Notes: a model not told the origin generated them from the letters alone. DNA of 64,000 nucleotides from Azadirachta indica (GCA_022749755.1 CM040440.1:20633269-20697268), one strand, 5' to 3'; counted from the first letter of the stretch, positions 1-11,994 are shown. A program made the numbers and translations.

Positions 1-2
1 GC

Positions 3-689
3 CATGAAGACAGAAACGGCATTTTATCTAGGGAATTGCCTTACAATGCCTCTGGAACCGATTATCAGTTGGGTTCTTTGTGGGTAATTGATGCAGAACC
101 AAAGAATCATCCATATCTTCTGGATTGGTATTATACCTCACGAAATCAACAGACAACTGGCCATACTCATAGAGTAGACATACCAACTGGACCGTTTGAA
201 GTGGCTGACAAACAACAAGGTGATTATTGGATGCCATCAAACTTGACACAAAATGAAGCTAGATACGAAGAATATTGGGGCCATCATTATGGGGATCGAT
301 CAGAGTCTCATCTTGAGGCTTCAACATCTGCTCCATTCTTCAGGGAGAGTATACTTCAGCATCATGATACCAGCAACTTAGTACACCCTAGCAGAAGCCA
401 TTGGTGGGCTAGAAGTGGCCCGCATGCTACTACACAGCCCCAGTCAAGTTTTCTTGAGCCCCCTGATTTCAACCAATACACTGCACATACTAATTTTTAT
501 GATAATTCTTCAGAGAGAAGCTTAGAGGAGCAAGAACAATTCTTAGACTCGAGGAATTCCCATAAATTATCACGTACAGCATATATGGACGACTTTGAAG
601 CTGGAGGAGACATAAATCTACATTTTGATGATATTTATAGCAAACCTCCTGAAACTCCCATTGTAAATCCAGAGCCGCCAAGGTTTTAG
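3..689 (+). CDS. C-terminal part of an unrecognised protein (5' truncated by window edge)
   Basis: Frame 3 is open from the first bases of the window to a TAG at 687-689, giving about 228 residues with no stop. The true start lies to the left, because the frame stays open upstream of every candidate start codon. The product is hydrophilic, rich in Asn, Ser, Glu, His and Trp, and low in hydrophobic stretches. I see no membrane segment, zinc finger or catalytic motif. It ends in a Pro-rich tail (KPPETPIVNPEPPRF). It could be the disordered C-terminus of a larger nuclear or cytosolic protein; I do not recognise a family. A conventional 3' flank with an AT microsatellite follows. Confidence is good that it is coding (long open frame, uniform composition) and low on identity. 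Confidence 0.6.
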   Translation, partial: HEDRNGILSRELPYNASGTDYQLGSLWVIDAEPKNHPYLLDWYYTSRNQQTTGHTHRVDIPTGPFEVADKQQGDYWMPSNLTQNEARYEEYWGHHYGDRSESHLEASTSAPFFRESILQHHDTSNLVHPSRSHWWARSGPHATTQPQSSFLEPPDFNQYTAHTNFYDNSSERSLEEQEQFLDSRNSHKLSRTAYMDDFEAGGDINLHFDDIYSKPPETPIVNPEPPRF

Positions 690-961
690 TATATTATCAG
701 TTTGTTCCTTTGAGATTGATAAAATTGTGAATGGGTTTCCTTGGGTGGACTCTGGTATTCGTTCTGTATAAGGAAACTCAATTCTTTGTTGTACATAGAT
801 TCATTATGGGCTTAGAATCTGTTCAGGTCTTCGTTTAGAAGGTGATCAAGACGGCAAAAAGAGTCTTTGTAAGCCTTCTAAACCTGTACAAGCAATGATC
901 ATTTAACACTTCATTTTAATTCAGGAAATCTGGTTGCATGTTTGTATATGTATATAACTTT

Positions 962-992
<31 letters not shown>

Positions 993-995
993 ATA
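690..995. other. 3' flank of the partial gene, ending in an AT microsatellite
   Basis: No coding potential. This T-rich 3' UTR-like sequence is followed from about 955 to 995 by an imperfect (TA)n run, which abuts the hairpin element that begins at about 996. Confidence 0.5.
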
Positions 996-1196
996 TGTTG
1001 TGGTTCCATATCTATAGTTCTCAATCCATCCAAGCCATGTATTATTATCCAAAACCAAGCCCATATATCAAGTTTTATATATACATTTATGTACATATAT
1101 ATATATATATATAAAACTTGATATATGGGCTTGGTTTTGGATAATAATACATGGCTTGGATGGATTGAGAACTATAGATATGGAACCTGTTGTGGT
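996..1196. mobile_element. Near-perfect hairpin (MITE-like fold-back) with 9-bp direct flanking repeats
   Basis: The left arm (1002-1083) and right arm (about 1105-1187) are reverse complements with no mismatch that I can find over about 80 bp, separated by a short AT-rich loop. The direct repeat TGTTGTGGT flanks the structure at 996-1004 and 1188-1196. A 9-bp duplication is typical of Mutator-like insertions, so this looks like a young non-autonomous fold-back element. The palindrome reaches two bases into the left repeat, so the exact ends are uncertain. It could also be a small-RNA-producing inverted repeat; no protein is encoded. Confidence 0.75.
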
Positions 1197-1769
1197 CTGT
1201 CCATTAGCCCTTAATCTCTTAAGCGTAAAAACTAGTTTTGTTTTTCTCCGTTGAAAATGCATAACCAAAGTACAGAAATAAGTTTGAAGTTTCCTTTTTT
1301 TATTTTTTACTTTTTTCAGGCAGAATACTGCTTAGATAAATTTATAGGAAAATGAAAAATAGACGGAAAGCAATTTTCCTTTGTTCCACAAGAAAATCTG
1401 TGTTCTTAAATAGCTGTGATCTCCTGTTTATACACTATAGGTGTTTGTAGTTTATAGTTTATACGTTGTGGGTGTTTGTTTAGGGATCGTATTTGGCAGT
1501 CGAAACAGTGGCAGATCTAGGCAAATTTTATATTTAATTATTACTTACATTAAGGAAACTTTTACCGGACCGTATTTCCACTATCTTTCGTACATTTCTC
1601 GGTACGAATTTATATTTAATTCATGAAAGATACGTTTGTGCTTTCATAAGGAGACCAAAGCAAGCTACCACGAGACAAAAGTTTTTTTTTCTAAAGAAAT
1701 TTGATTTGGAACTATTACATATCCAAGTTCCAATATTAAAATAATTTTAAAGGTTTTCCTTAACTTTGT
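1197..1769. other. Intergenic, no feature seen
   Basis: AT-rich DNA. The short open frame at 1441-1626 has no family resemblance or coding signature. I see nothing else. Confidence 0.4.
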
Positions 1770-2690
1770 CCGTGTCAACGGACTTGATCCTTAAAGAGAA
1801 TACGGTGTACCTTAACTACCAGTTATAACTTTTGGCTCAGTAATAAGCGCTTGATCCAATATGGTATTAGAGCCAGCACGCCCATGTTCGAGTTGTAGGA
1901 AGTGCAAACCCCACATGCATTATGCAACCCTCGGCCCCATTGGGACTAGGCGTTAAGGGTAGGGATTAGGTTTGCATGCACTCGCGTGAAAAGTGTGGTA
2001 GACTTGATCTTTAAAGGAAATACAGTGCACCCTATCTATCAGTTATACCTTTTGGCTCAGTGGTAAACGCCTGACCCTTGTCTCTTTCAGAATTAAGCGT
2101 TAAGGGTAGGGACTAAACTCACATGCACTTATGTCGGAAGCGTGGTGGACTTGATCGTTAAAGAAAATATGGTGCACCCTAACTATTAACTATAACTTTT
2201 GGCTCAGTAGTAAATGTCGGACCCAATATGATACAATTGAAATAAAAATAAATAAAAACGATTGAATTTTACAACATAATTAAAATAGTAAACTAGTAAG
2301 AAAACCTTCACCCCTTTCAGAATTAAGAGTTAAGAGTAGGGATTAGACTTGTACACGCTCGCGTTGAAAATGTGGTGAATCTAATTCTTAAAGGGAATAC
2401 GATGTACCCTACCTATTAATTATAACTTTTAGTTTAGCAATAAGCACTTGACTCTCGCCTCCTTCAGGACTAGGCGTTAAAGATAGGGATTAGGTTTGCA
2501 TATACGTGCGTTGAAAGTATCGTGAACTTGATCTTTAAAGAGATTATGGTATACTCTACCTATTAATTATAACTTTTGGCTCAATGGTAAACGCGTGACT
2601 CAATATGATACAATTAGAATAAAAATAAATAAAAACGATTGAATTTTATAATGGAATTAAAATAGTAAACTAGTAAGAAATTGAATAAAA
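1770..2690. repeat. Degenerate tandem repeats resembling LTR ends with a primer-binding-site-like motif
   Basis: A module of the form GGACTTGATCNTTAAAG ... GGTGYACCCTAMCTAT ... ATAACTTTTGGCTCAGTRGTAA recurs about five times (centres near 1830, 2055, 2195, 2430 and 2575). A longer unit that includes AAAAATAAATAAAAACGATTG is present twice (2229-2300 and 2608-2680), so part of the region is a tandem duplication of about 380 bp. TGGTATTAGAGCCAG near 1861 resembles the initiator-tRNA primer-binding site (TGGTATCAGAGC) used by plant copia and TRIM elements. This fits collapsed LTR or TRIM debris. GGCTCAGTGGTAA also looks like a Pol III A box, but no tRNA fold follows. Confidence 0.55.
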
Positions 2691-3068
2691 AAATTTATAA
2701 TCAATGCTGAATATAAAAATAAAAAGAAAAAAACTTATTGGAAAAGTACGAAAATTCAAAATAAAAAGTGTCTATTATCTAATAGACAGACGGGGGTTTT
2801 CTAAACCTTTGGTATAGGTTGAAATCCTATTGGATCGTCCGATCAGAAATGATAACTGGCAATTTGGCATAGAAGCGTAGCATTGAGGAAACGCGGCGTT
2901 TTGGTCAAATGTTAAAGCCCAAAAGGATGACGTTTACTGTTTACATCAGTATATGTTCTCCTTCGCGTCACCCGAAGTAATAAAAAAAGGGAGAAGGCTG
3001 TAACCGAAGGGTTTTATTAGGGTTTAACAGAACTACTGAAATCACGTGAGAACTCCCTGAATTTCACC
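2691..3068 (+). promoter_or_regulatory. Upstream region of the TPR gene
   Basis: No gene is present. This stretch precedes the ATG at 3069 and is moderately GC-richer near 2940-3060, as expected for a promoter and 5' UTR. I could not fix a TATA box or transcription start. Confidence 0.35.
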
Positions 3069-5731
3069 ATGAGAAGAGCTTCAATTCAACTTCTCTCACA
3101 CCTAACACGCCGCAAACTCCAATTGTTAATCCCTTTACTATCGAAAAATTACATTTCTGACGTCGCTTGCTCTTCTTCATCTTTCAAACCTTGCACAAAA
3201 ATTCATGGTTTGATCTTCAGAAACCGCCAGTATCAAACAAACCCATCTCAGAACATCAACACTCTTGTCGAAAATCCACCTCAATTGTCCTCTAGACAGA
3301 GAAAAATCAAAGAAAAATCTGATCTTGAAGAGGCCTTTGAGTCTGCGAAGACCACTGAAGAAATGCTCCAAATTTTTACATTTATGGAGGCTTCATTTGA
3401 CGAAACCGAGCTTGGGTTGGCTTCTTTGAAAATTGGTCTCAAACTTGACCAACAAGGTGAGGACCCCGAACAGACTCTGTCTTTTGCTGATAGAGCTTTG
3501 AAAGTACTTGATAAACATGATAGACCATCTTTACTCGTTGCCATGTGTTTACAACTAATGGGTTCTGCCAATTATAGCTTGAAAAGGTTTAGTGATAGTT
3601 TGGGTTATCTTAGTAGAGCTAACAGGATACTGAGTTGTTCACAGGAACAGGGTTTAGGTGGTGTAGAAGATATTAGGCCAGTTATGCATGCGGTGCAACT
3701 TGAATTAGCCAATGTGAAGACAGCAATAGGAAGGAGAGAGGAGGCTATAGAGCATCTTAAGAAGTCTTTGGAGATTAAAGAGCTGATGTTGGACAAAAAT
3801 AGCAGGGAATTAGGAGTGGCAAATAGGGATTTGGCTGAAGCTTATGCTGCAGTTTTGAATTTTAAGGAGGCATTGCCATTTGGTTTAAAGGCGTTGGAGA
3901 TTCATAAGAATGGACTGGGGCATAATTCTGTAGAGGTTGCACATGATAGGAGGCTTCTTGGAGTGATATATAGTGGGTTGGAGGAGCACCAGAAGGCATT
4001 GGAGCAGAATCAGTTGTCGCAGAAGGTTTTGAAGAATTGGGGCCTAAGCTCTGAGTTACTTCGTGCGGAGATTGATGCTGCAAATATGCAGATTGCATTA
4101 GGAAAGTATGAGGAGGCTATTAATACGTTGAAGGGTGTTGTTCAGCAGACAGAGAAAGATAGTGAAACTAGAGCATTAGTTTTTATTTCAATGGGGAAAG
4201 CATTGTGTAATCAGGAAAAATTTGCAGATGCAAAGAGATGTTTGGAGATTGCATGTGGAATTTTAGACAAGAAGGAGAAGGTCTCTCCAGTGCAAGTTGC
4301 TGAGGCATATTCAGATATATCTATGCAATATGAGACTATGAATGAATTTGAAACTGCAATTTCATTGTTGAAAAGAACATTGGCTTTGCTTGAGAAGCTC
4401 CCACAAGAGCAGCACTCTGAAGGAAGTGTTTCTGCTAGAATAGGGTGGTTACTTCTGTTGACAGGTAACGTGCCTCAGGCAATTCCCTACTTAGAGAGTG
4501 CGGCAGAGAGGTTGAGAGAGAGCTTTGGTCCCAAGCATTTTGGGGTAGGCTATATTTACAATAATTTGGGGGCTGCATACTTGGAATTGGATAGGCCTCA
4601 ATCTGCAGCACAGATGTTTGCAGTTGCAAAGGACATCATGGACATCTCACTTGGACCCCATCATGCTGATTCAATTGAAGCGTGTCAAAACCTTTCAAAA
4701 GCTTATAGTACCATGGGAAGGTATTATTGTTTTACCGATTCTCTGCTCATTTCCATCTAAGGGTGTTTTCCTTGAAATATTGGTTACTCAAATTCCAGTG
4801 GTTATTGGCCAAAAGAAAAATATATTGCACTCTGGATCTGTTAGACTAATGATCTGTAGCCTTCTCTGATGCTATCTAATTTAATTGCTTCCGTTTCCCA
4901 AGGGCATTGTCAAGTAGGAAGCCATATGTATTTGGAACATAAACGCCATGTGTCTTAAAGACTTTTTCATTTAGCTGGATCTTTTGCATCAATAATTGGT
5001 TATGCTTGTCTTAGTTGTTCTGATAACCAATATTTATTATGTTTCTGTTTTGTGCCTTACCTGAAAACCAGACGTTCACCGCTTGTTGATATATTTTTAA
5101 TAATTTGCAAACTAATTACTTGAATATTTGGGTGGTAGAATGGGGTCTCTTTAATAGCAAAAAGTTCTCATGACCCCTTTACTCCTCAGTTCACTCATCT
5201 GTCTTGTCAAGGTGCCTCTGCCTTCTCACCATAGTGTTTTATATGTACCCTTGCTTAACATTTTTGTGCAGTCTAGTTTTTTGAAGAATATAATATATGG
5301 TAGACTCGATTTTGTATAGATTTGGCATTTACAGTCCCTGGGTATTCAAATGAAGATGTATGCTTGAATAGATATATGTGCATGTACACATTCACTGGGG
5401 TAGCAATATTGTGAGATAAGAACTTATAAACTATAATGATTTGTCTTATTCTTGTGGTTGTCAGGGCAAGATATGTAGTCTAAAGGTTTTCTTGGGTTTT
5501 TGCAGCTATACACTTGCAATTGAGTTCCAACACCGAGTAATTGACGCCTGGGAAAGCCATGGACTGAGTGCACAAGATGAACTCAGAGAAGCACACCGAC
5601 TTCTTGAACAATTAAAGAGTAAAGCCCGTGGTGCATGCACAAAACAGCTTCCTGAAAAGGCGTTGCCCTTGCCTCCTGCTAATCTCTCTGGCCAAAGCTC
5701 ACAATCCGATATTTCTTTTAACAGAAGCTAA
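3069..5731 (+). CDS. Tetratricopeptide-repeat protein (kinesin light chain-like), probably organelle-targeted
   Basis: Two exons: 3069-4720 and 5506-5731. The donor is GGAAG|GTATTA and the acceptor TTTTTGCAG|CTATAC. The phase closes as Ser (AG+C), giving 1878 nt and 625 residues, with the join reading STMG-S-YTLAIEF. Residues 1 to about 55 are rich in Arg, Leu and Ser with almost no acidic residues, typical of a mitochondrial or plastid presequence. From about residue 90 on there are degenerate 34-42-residue helical repeats with TPR signatures such as AIEHLKKSLEIKE, ALPFGLKALEIHK and AISLLKRTLALLEK, spaced like those of kinesin light chains. TPR arrays bind protein partners; no enzyme domain is visible. 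Without splicing, the first open frame would end 13 codons later (4760), which breaks the last repeat, so the intron is well supported. Length matches plant KLC-like TPR proteins (about 600 aa). The exact orthologue is not assigned. Confidence 0.85.
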
Positions 5732-7954
5732 CAAGGCAATATTGCGAACTTCCTTTATGAGCCTCTTTGTTGCATGGTCTGGCATATCACCATACCCTAT
5801 TTCTGTTTAGCTTCATTATTGAAGTGGTGAGGGTCAGTGGTTGGTCTTTTAAAATTTTTCATACTGATTTATCCCCTTATTTAAGCGACTCAAACAGATA
5901 GATTTTTGAATTCTGTCTTGAGGATGCCAAAGTGTTGTTTCATTATATAGTATTGATAGGGTCTTGTGTATTATAAAATGAGATCACAGTATGTGTTTTT
6001 AAGTAAGTTTTCTCTTCTATGAACTCTGTTTGGTCTTGTTCATCTGTGTTACAATTGGAGCACTTTTTGCAGTACTGCATCGGGTTCTGAATCTTTTCAT
6101 GATATATTGATATTGCTGCTAGTTTTCTTAAGGTTATTTGGGTCCTTGTATTCAGTAATTTTATTGCCGTAAATCTTCGGTCATTTCAGGATTTTTAATG
6201 GTCAAATGAATTGTTATTAGGGTATCGTTCTTTCTTTCTTTCTTTTTTTTTTTGGGTTTTCTGAAGAATTTCAAGTACTGTTGTTATGATGCGTTGGAGA
6301 CACACAGGACTTCAATCAAAAATTCCTTAGCCATTGACATTATGCATTCTGTTCAGACTTAGGATTCCTTCGAGAAATTTATTAGACTTTGATGACAAAT
6401 CAAAGTATGCTTGTATCTTTTGCATTCCCAACTGCATCACATACTGTTGAAAATTTGTTCAAGGTTTGAGTTTAAAAATCATGTTTGTTGCACACTGTTT
6501 GTATCACTTGCATTACATTATGCAAAAATGATACATAAAGAAATCTCATTGACGTCTCTGAGCCCTTCTAGAACGGATATTTTTGTCATTATTTCTTGAT
6601 GGGTTTCTTTGTTTACTGTATTGAGCAGGGAACAGTCAAGGAAACTCATTAATAAGCTAGTGCAAATAATCAGAACTTGATGTCACATGCTTTGGCATGC
6701 CGCTTGATCATGCACTGAGAGAACTTCCTTTGTCACATTTGTGCTGTATTTTTCACTTTATTTCCCACTTGTGTTTAGGAAAATTAGTGTATTGAGTGAG
6801 TCATTGCAATTTTATAATAATGCTCGGACGGCAGTGGTTATCCAGATGTAATTGAGAGGGAAGAAATGATGTCTAATTATGATGATGACCCTCTACATTT
6901 TACTTGGAATATCTTGATGATGTTCAGTGTTCATCTTGACAAGACTTGGCCTACCGCAGACACATTATTACTCTTTTATATAACTAGTCCATTTGTGTAC
7001 TCAAGCTGATATATTATTGGCAGCAAACAATTTTGTTCTCCATTTTCCTATACCTCGTTTGAAGATCCTGTATTGTTAAAAGTGATCATCAAACCAAAGA
7101 CTGATTTAGAGAAGTCCCCAAGTCAAGAAGAGCTGAAAGCTCATGAATGGCCTGTCTGTTGTTTGGCGAATCTCTACAGATGACAGTTGACAGTGCTAAA
7201 TACATCTCGATGCTGAAAAACTGCCTTTGGCAAATAAAACATAATGTTTGATACGTGAAGAGATATTCAAAATGGATTCCCACATTTCTCCTTTTTGTTT
7301 CGCGGCTTATAAGTAGACAAATGTGGCTTTTTTTGGCGTAAAAAATATTGCAGCCATAATTAATCTTTAACCTGAGCAGAATCATTGCTTCTGCTCTTCA
7401 CCAACATCAAAATAATGACTACAATACAAGAGAATGGTGATCATTTCCTGAGGACACTGTTCCTTTTTCACCGATGATTACTCATTGTTTGGCCCCTCTG
7501 CTCTGGCTCCCACTATATCAGGCCGGTCTTCCTTTTTATCTCCAGCTCTGAAGCTCTAGACAAAGGCAGAACAAAGCAATCATTCCCATTCATGAAGAGG
7601 AAGGAACTCACATGCTAAAATAAAGAGAGTGCTATTCTTATCCAACATTAGTGGCTTAAGCAATAATTTCCACACTCATTCCTACATTCCAGTAAGAACG
7701 CGGACTGTTTTAACTTTCATCGCTAGGTGAAAAAAATCAACCCAGAATCACCCCACACTCATCGCCCAATTGTTTTAACTTCTCTCTAGATAAAAACAAA
7801 TAAATCCAAGATCAGTCTACACTCGTCATATTCCTATTATCTAACTCTTCAATGGCGTCCTAAAATCTCTAGCAACTTAATGTCAAAATCAAAGACCAAA
7901 AGAAACTAAACAAGCAATATTCAAATTAAACAATCTCACACAGTCACACTAAAT
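5732..7954. other. Intergenic / UTR sequence between TPR gene and ATL gene
   Basis: The 3' UTR of the TPR gene comes first, then T-rich DNA and the 3' side of the minus-strand ATL gene. A pyrimidine run lies at 6231-6250. The open frames at 6411-6599 and 7089-7385 lack start context, splice partners and recognisable motifs. No RNA gene seen. Confidence 0.45.
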
Positions 7955-8998
7955 CTAAAATTCAACAGGAAGAACTGCATTTCTTGATCCCCTGCCTTGT
8001 CCAAATGGGAAGAACGATCTTCGGATTCTGGAACTACATTCTTCATTAGTATTAACCTCTCTGCGATGACCATTTTGTTGAACAATTGCTTGAACGGTTA
8101 AGCAAAGCTGTCGATCAGCTGCAGAATCCAGTGAGAATGATCTCCTAATGGGTTGGATAGAGAACTGGTGATCTTTCTCTCTTACACGAATGCATTCATC
8201 CCCCATGATTGAAACATGCTTGCGTTTCTTTGGTTTTAATTTCCCAATCCTCTGCTCTAACTTTTTAGGTGACTGATTTCTGGGTTGCTCAAGAACTTCA
8301 GCTGAATGCTCCCTTTCTTGTTGCCTATGAGAGAACAAAACTTCTTCTACTCTTCCCAATTCAATTACTACAAAATCTTCATCACCTCCCATGAGGCTAT
8401 CAGCATTTTGTTGTGAGCCTTGGGGTGAAGACCGTGGTGCAATAATTTGATCGATTGGATATCGAGTTGTGCCTGAAATGCTTGTGCGGCAAAGAGGGCA
8501 ATTGGCATTGGTCTGAAGCCATATGTCAATGCAATCTAAATGGAATGCATGGCCGCAGTTGGGAAGAACTCTTAACATATCTTGCGTTTGAAACTCATTC
8601 AGACACACCACACAGCCGTATATACTTCTTTCCTCACCTTCTCTTTTGAATTGGAAGGTTGGGATATCGCGTATAACTGATTCATCGAGCCCGCGATTCC
8701 ACACTGTTGGAGAGAAGGCTATAAATGGTTCTTCACTTTGTCTAGCTCGCAAGACAGAAAATCGTCTCAGCAGATTAACATGGCGCCAGTTATTGCAGCA
8801 TTTGCTGACAAAAAAATAGTAGCTAACAAGCAAGAAAGCTGTGCCCATGATACTTAGAACAGCAATGGCTAGTATAGGAAAAGCAGACTCTGTATTAGAC
8901 AAAGAAGATTGATTTGTTAACATTTCCTGATTTCTGATGGGTGGTAGAGCCTGATCTCCCAGATTGTACAAGTGTCTGTAGTTTGATGCCATACGCAA
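7955..8998 (-). CDS. ATL-family RING-H2 E3 ubiquitin ligase
   Basis: This single-exon gene encodes 347 residues, with the stop at 7955-7957. It has the ATL architecture in order: a transmembrane segment at about residues 39-64, a basic stretch, the GLD motif (GLDESVIRDIP, 103-113), then a complete RING-H2 finger. The inferred zinc ligands are C129, C132, C148, H150, H153, C156, C167 and C170 (Cx2C, HxxH, Cx2C), with the E2-contacting Trp at 160. The C-terminal 170 residues are Ser/Arg/Gln-rich and low-complexity. ATL proteins are membrane-anchored E3 ligases, often in defence or stress signalling; the substrate is unknown. The start may be Met1 or Met3 (8998 or 8992), as both precede the same MASNYRHL sequence. 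Absence of introns is normal for ATLs. Confidence 0.9.
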   Translation of the reverse strand: MRMASNYRHLYNLGDQALPPIRNQEMLTNQSSLSNTESAFPILAIAVLSIMGTAFLLVSYYFFVSKCCNNWRHVNLLRRFSVLRARQSEEPFIAFSPTVWNRGLDESVIRDIPTFQFKREGEERSIYGCVVCLNEFQTQDMLRVLPNCGHAFHLDCIDIWLQTNANCPLCRTSISGTTRYPIDQIIAPRSSPQGSQQNADSLMGGDEDFVVIELGRVEEVLFSHRQQEREHSAEVLEQPRNQSPKKLEQRIGKLKPKKRKHVSIMGDECIRVREKDHQFSIQPIRRSFSLDSAADRQLCLTVQAIVQQNGHRREVNTNEECSSRIRRSFFPFGQGRGSRNAVLPVEF

Positions 8999-10623
8999 AA
9001 GACCTCAAACGAAAAATATCAAACTTTTGCAGCAGAAATATCGATGCGTGTTTGTTTGACTTACCAATTTAGTGAGATCTTAAACAAAAGAGTCTCACAT
9101 CACACATGTGAGGCAGATAAAAGAAAAGAGGATATCTTCAAAGAAGAACAAAGAGACAAGGTTTATAACATAACTCAAGTGGAATAAAAGAGCCGGTTGA
9201 GAAACTAAAGTCGAAGAATTAATTACTCTGAAAATTGTCACTCAAAATAAAATAAGATATTTACATGTACTGCTGTAAAAGCTAAATTGGAAATGACCAA
9301 AACTTTGGTGCTAGGCAAGAAATATCAGAGCCCCTTGATTTTTCTTTTCTTAAAGCAGTGAACGCAGTTTTTCCTTTAGTGTATTTAACAGGAAGCATAA
9401 TTTGTTCACCGTCTAAGTGGACTATAGATCCCAAGATTTCCTGTTCTAATACAAGCAGGTTCTGGCATTATTTCTCTTTTTTCACCTCCTCTTTTTGCTG
9501 TATGTATACCAAAGAATGAAATTAAAAAACCCCACACATGTAAGTAAGAAATAAAAGATGATAATAAGTTACTTGTAAAATTTTTTATTTATAATTTTCT
9601 TGCTTTTTCCTTTTATAGGCAAACGATATAATTTTTGTTTCTTTTCTTTCAAATTTAATGTATGTAGAATTAATTATTGTTATAAAAGGATTTCTTAGGC
9701 AAAAATTACCCCTTTCATATTGTTGTTTTCTATGTGCAAGTAATCTCAAAAGTTTCTGTGATAAAACCTTGAACCACCATTCAGTACTGAAAAGACCGAT
9801 TACCTACTTCTCTCTGTAAAAATTATAAACTGTTGAAATAGAGTCAAGAAAATTCAAAGAAGTTGCAAACGACACTCAGTTTTGAAAGAATTTTCAAGGT
9901 TAATTATGTAATTATCTGCCCATTTCTCAACTTCAAGGTAATCCTAGACTAGAGTAGCTTTTCTTCCGCCGTTTGCACAAATTCAATGGCATTAATTTTT
10001 ATAGAATTTAGAATAACGTTATATCATGGCCTTTTTTTTTTTTCATATAAATATTCAGGGCATTTACTCTGCTGATTCGGTCTTTCAGTGACTTTTGTGG
10101 TTATACCAATAAGTAACAGAAAAAAATAAAAAATAAAAATATGAAACTTTTTCCACTTGGGTTCAGATTCCAAAAAACAACTGATGCAGCTAGACATCCA
10201 GGTTGTTCACAATGCATAATATCGGGTGCAGAGTATGTTGTTTCATAAATGTACCATCTTAAATAAACTTATGTACATTTCTGCCCAAATATAGAATGAA
10301 GAATATGCATCATTCACCTATCGGAGAATCAATTATATGAATCAAAATTAATGTTCTAGCAGGATGATAGCAACTTGTTCATTATCAGAACCGAAATGAA
10401 TTTTTATCCTTATCTTTTGTTACTATTATTGGCAATCTGCTGATGCATATGCATGTGGCTTACCCTAAACGGCAAACTCTCAAACCATTTTATTATATTT
10501 TCCCTTTGGTCAAACAGCTTGCGAAGCATCTTAATGCCTCCTCAATAAACAATAATCTTTATCTCTATTTAATCCCATTGAATTACTCCTAATTTCTGTC
10601 ACAGAGAAGCCATCATTGAAGTC
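8999..10623. other. Divergent intergenic region between ATL gene and first dioxygenase
   Basis: This stretch holds the promoters of two divergent genes. It is AT-rich, with poly-A and poly-T runs near 9520-9660 and 10030-10045. I could not locate a convincing core promoter. No coding or RNA gene seen. Confidence 0.4.
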
Positions 10624-11994
10624 ATGGAGGAACTGGTTTCAACCTGGTGTAATGTTGGAGCAATACCTCAAACCTATGTGTTCCCACCGGAGAAAAGACC
10701 TGGAAAGCTCATTTTTCTTCTAGGAAAGTCCATTCCGGTGCTTGATCTTGGCAGTGAAGATCGAAATCAGTCCATTCAGCAAATTATGAAAGCTAGTGAA
10801 GAGTTTGGATTTTTCCAGGTTCATACTAATTGTTAAATCTCTCCTTTTCCTCAATTCAATTTCTTCCAATTTCAGGAAATACATCTTCTGTTTAGAATAC
10901 TTTACATATCATGTTGTATTGGAAAATATTTGATAAACAGGTAGTCAACCATGGAATTTCTAAAGATTTAGTAGATGACACCATTGCTGTTGCCAGAGAG
11001 TTCCAAGCAATGCCAGCCAAAGACAAGATCAGTGAGTGCACCAAGGATCCCAACAGAAGCTGCAAACTCTACACAAGCAGCGGTAATTATGCAACTGAAG
11101 AAATTCATTACTGGAGAGATTGTTTGATTCACCCTTGTCATTCTTTCGAGAAATACATGCAATTCTGGCCTGCAAAGCCACCCAGATACCGGTATGTACC
11201 TCATATTACTTTCCTGTATGCTGCACATAACATTTACATCGGGCAGAGAAAATAATGCAGGTCTGTTTTTTTTTTTTTTCAATTATTTTTCAGAGAGATT
11301 GTTAGGAAGTATTCAATTGAAGTAAGCAAACTGAGTTCCAGGATCCTGGAACTGATTTCAGAAGGATTAAGACTCAGCTCTGCATATTTCAACAGTGATC
11401 TTAGTGAAAGTCCAATACTTCTGATCAATCACTATCCACCATGTCCTGACCCAAGTTTAACTCTTGGCTTAGCTAGGCATCGTGATCCTAGCGTCATCTC
11501 CATTGTTCTTCAAGGAGATGTCCCTGGCCTTCAAGTTTTCAAGGACGAGGAATGGATTGGCGTTGAACCTGTTCCATATGCATTTGTTGTCAACATAGGC
11601 TATGTGTTACAGGTACTGAACTTCAGCAATTTGCCCTTTTCATCGAAATCCTAACCTGAATTTGTGATTATCAATTCATTTACTTCTCAATGATTACATG
11701 GCAATTAACATGTACCAGTTGGTTTTATCTGAATTTCAGATAATCAGCAATGGCAAGCTTAAAGGCGCTGAGCATCGAGTGATTACAAATTCGAATGATG
11801 CCAGGACAACTGTTTCCTTCTTTGCATATCCATCCAACGACAGCCTTATAAAGCCTGCGGAAGCTTTGGTTAACGCTTCTGATCCTCCTATCTACAGAGC
11901 CCTCAAATTCAAAGACTTCCATGTTGACTTCTTATCAAAGTCTGCTGATGCTGAAGCTGTGAAGAAGTTTATAAGCTCCAGAATTATAGATTAG
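10624..11994 (+). CDS. 2-oxoglutarate/Fe(II) dioxygenase, copy A (H6H/SRG1-like), intact
   Basis: Four exons: 10624-10818, 10941-11191, 11294-11612 and 11740-11994. They sum to 1020 nt and encode 339 residues, with GT-AG borders throughout. The N-terminal DIOX_N half contains EEFGFFQ|VVNHG across exons 1 and 2. The jelly-roll iron site is H211-x-D213 (ARHRDPS) and H267 (GAEHRVITN). The 2-oxoglutarate-binding arginine is R277, but the usual RxS is R-T-T here (ARTTVSFF). Enzymes of this clade hydroxylate, epoxidise or desaturate small specialised metabolites in the cytosol using O2 and 2-oxoglutarate; the substrate is unknown. It is the most divergent member of the array and lies at its left edge, so it may represent the older lineage. 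Its exon 3 type also gave rise to fragments at 15596 and 35690. Confidence 0.87.

Noticed and set aside
996..1196. Annotation as a miRNA precursor
   Set aside because: Complete pairing along about 80 bp and flanking duplications fit a young fold-back element better; miRNA hairpins usually have mismatches.
1830..1900. Possible tRNA gene from A-box-like GGCTCAGT and B-box-like GTTCGAGTT
   Set aside because: No acceptor, D or anticodon stem pairing can be drawn, and the motif recurs in degenerate repeats with LTR-like context.
7089..7385. 98-codon minus-strand frame downstream of the ATL gene
   Set aside because: No conserved motif and biased composition typical of T-rich UTR; likely chance.
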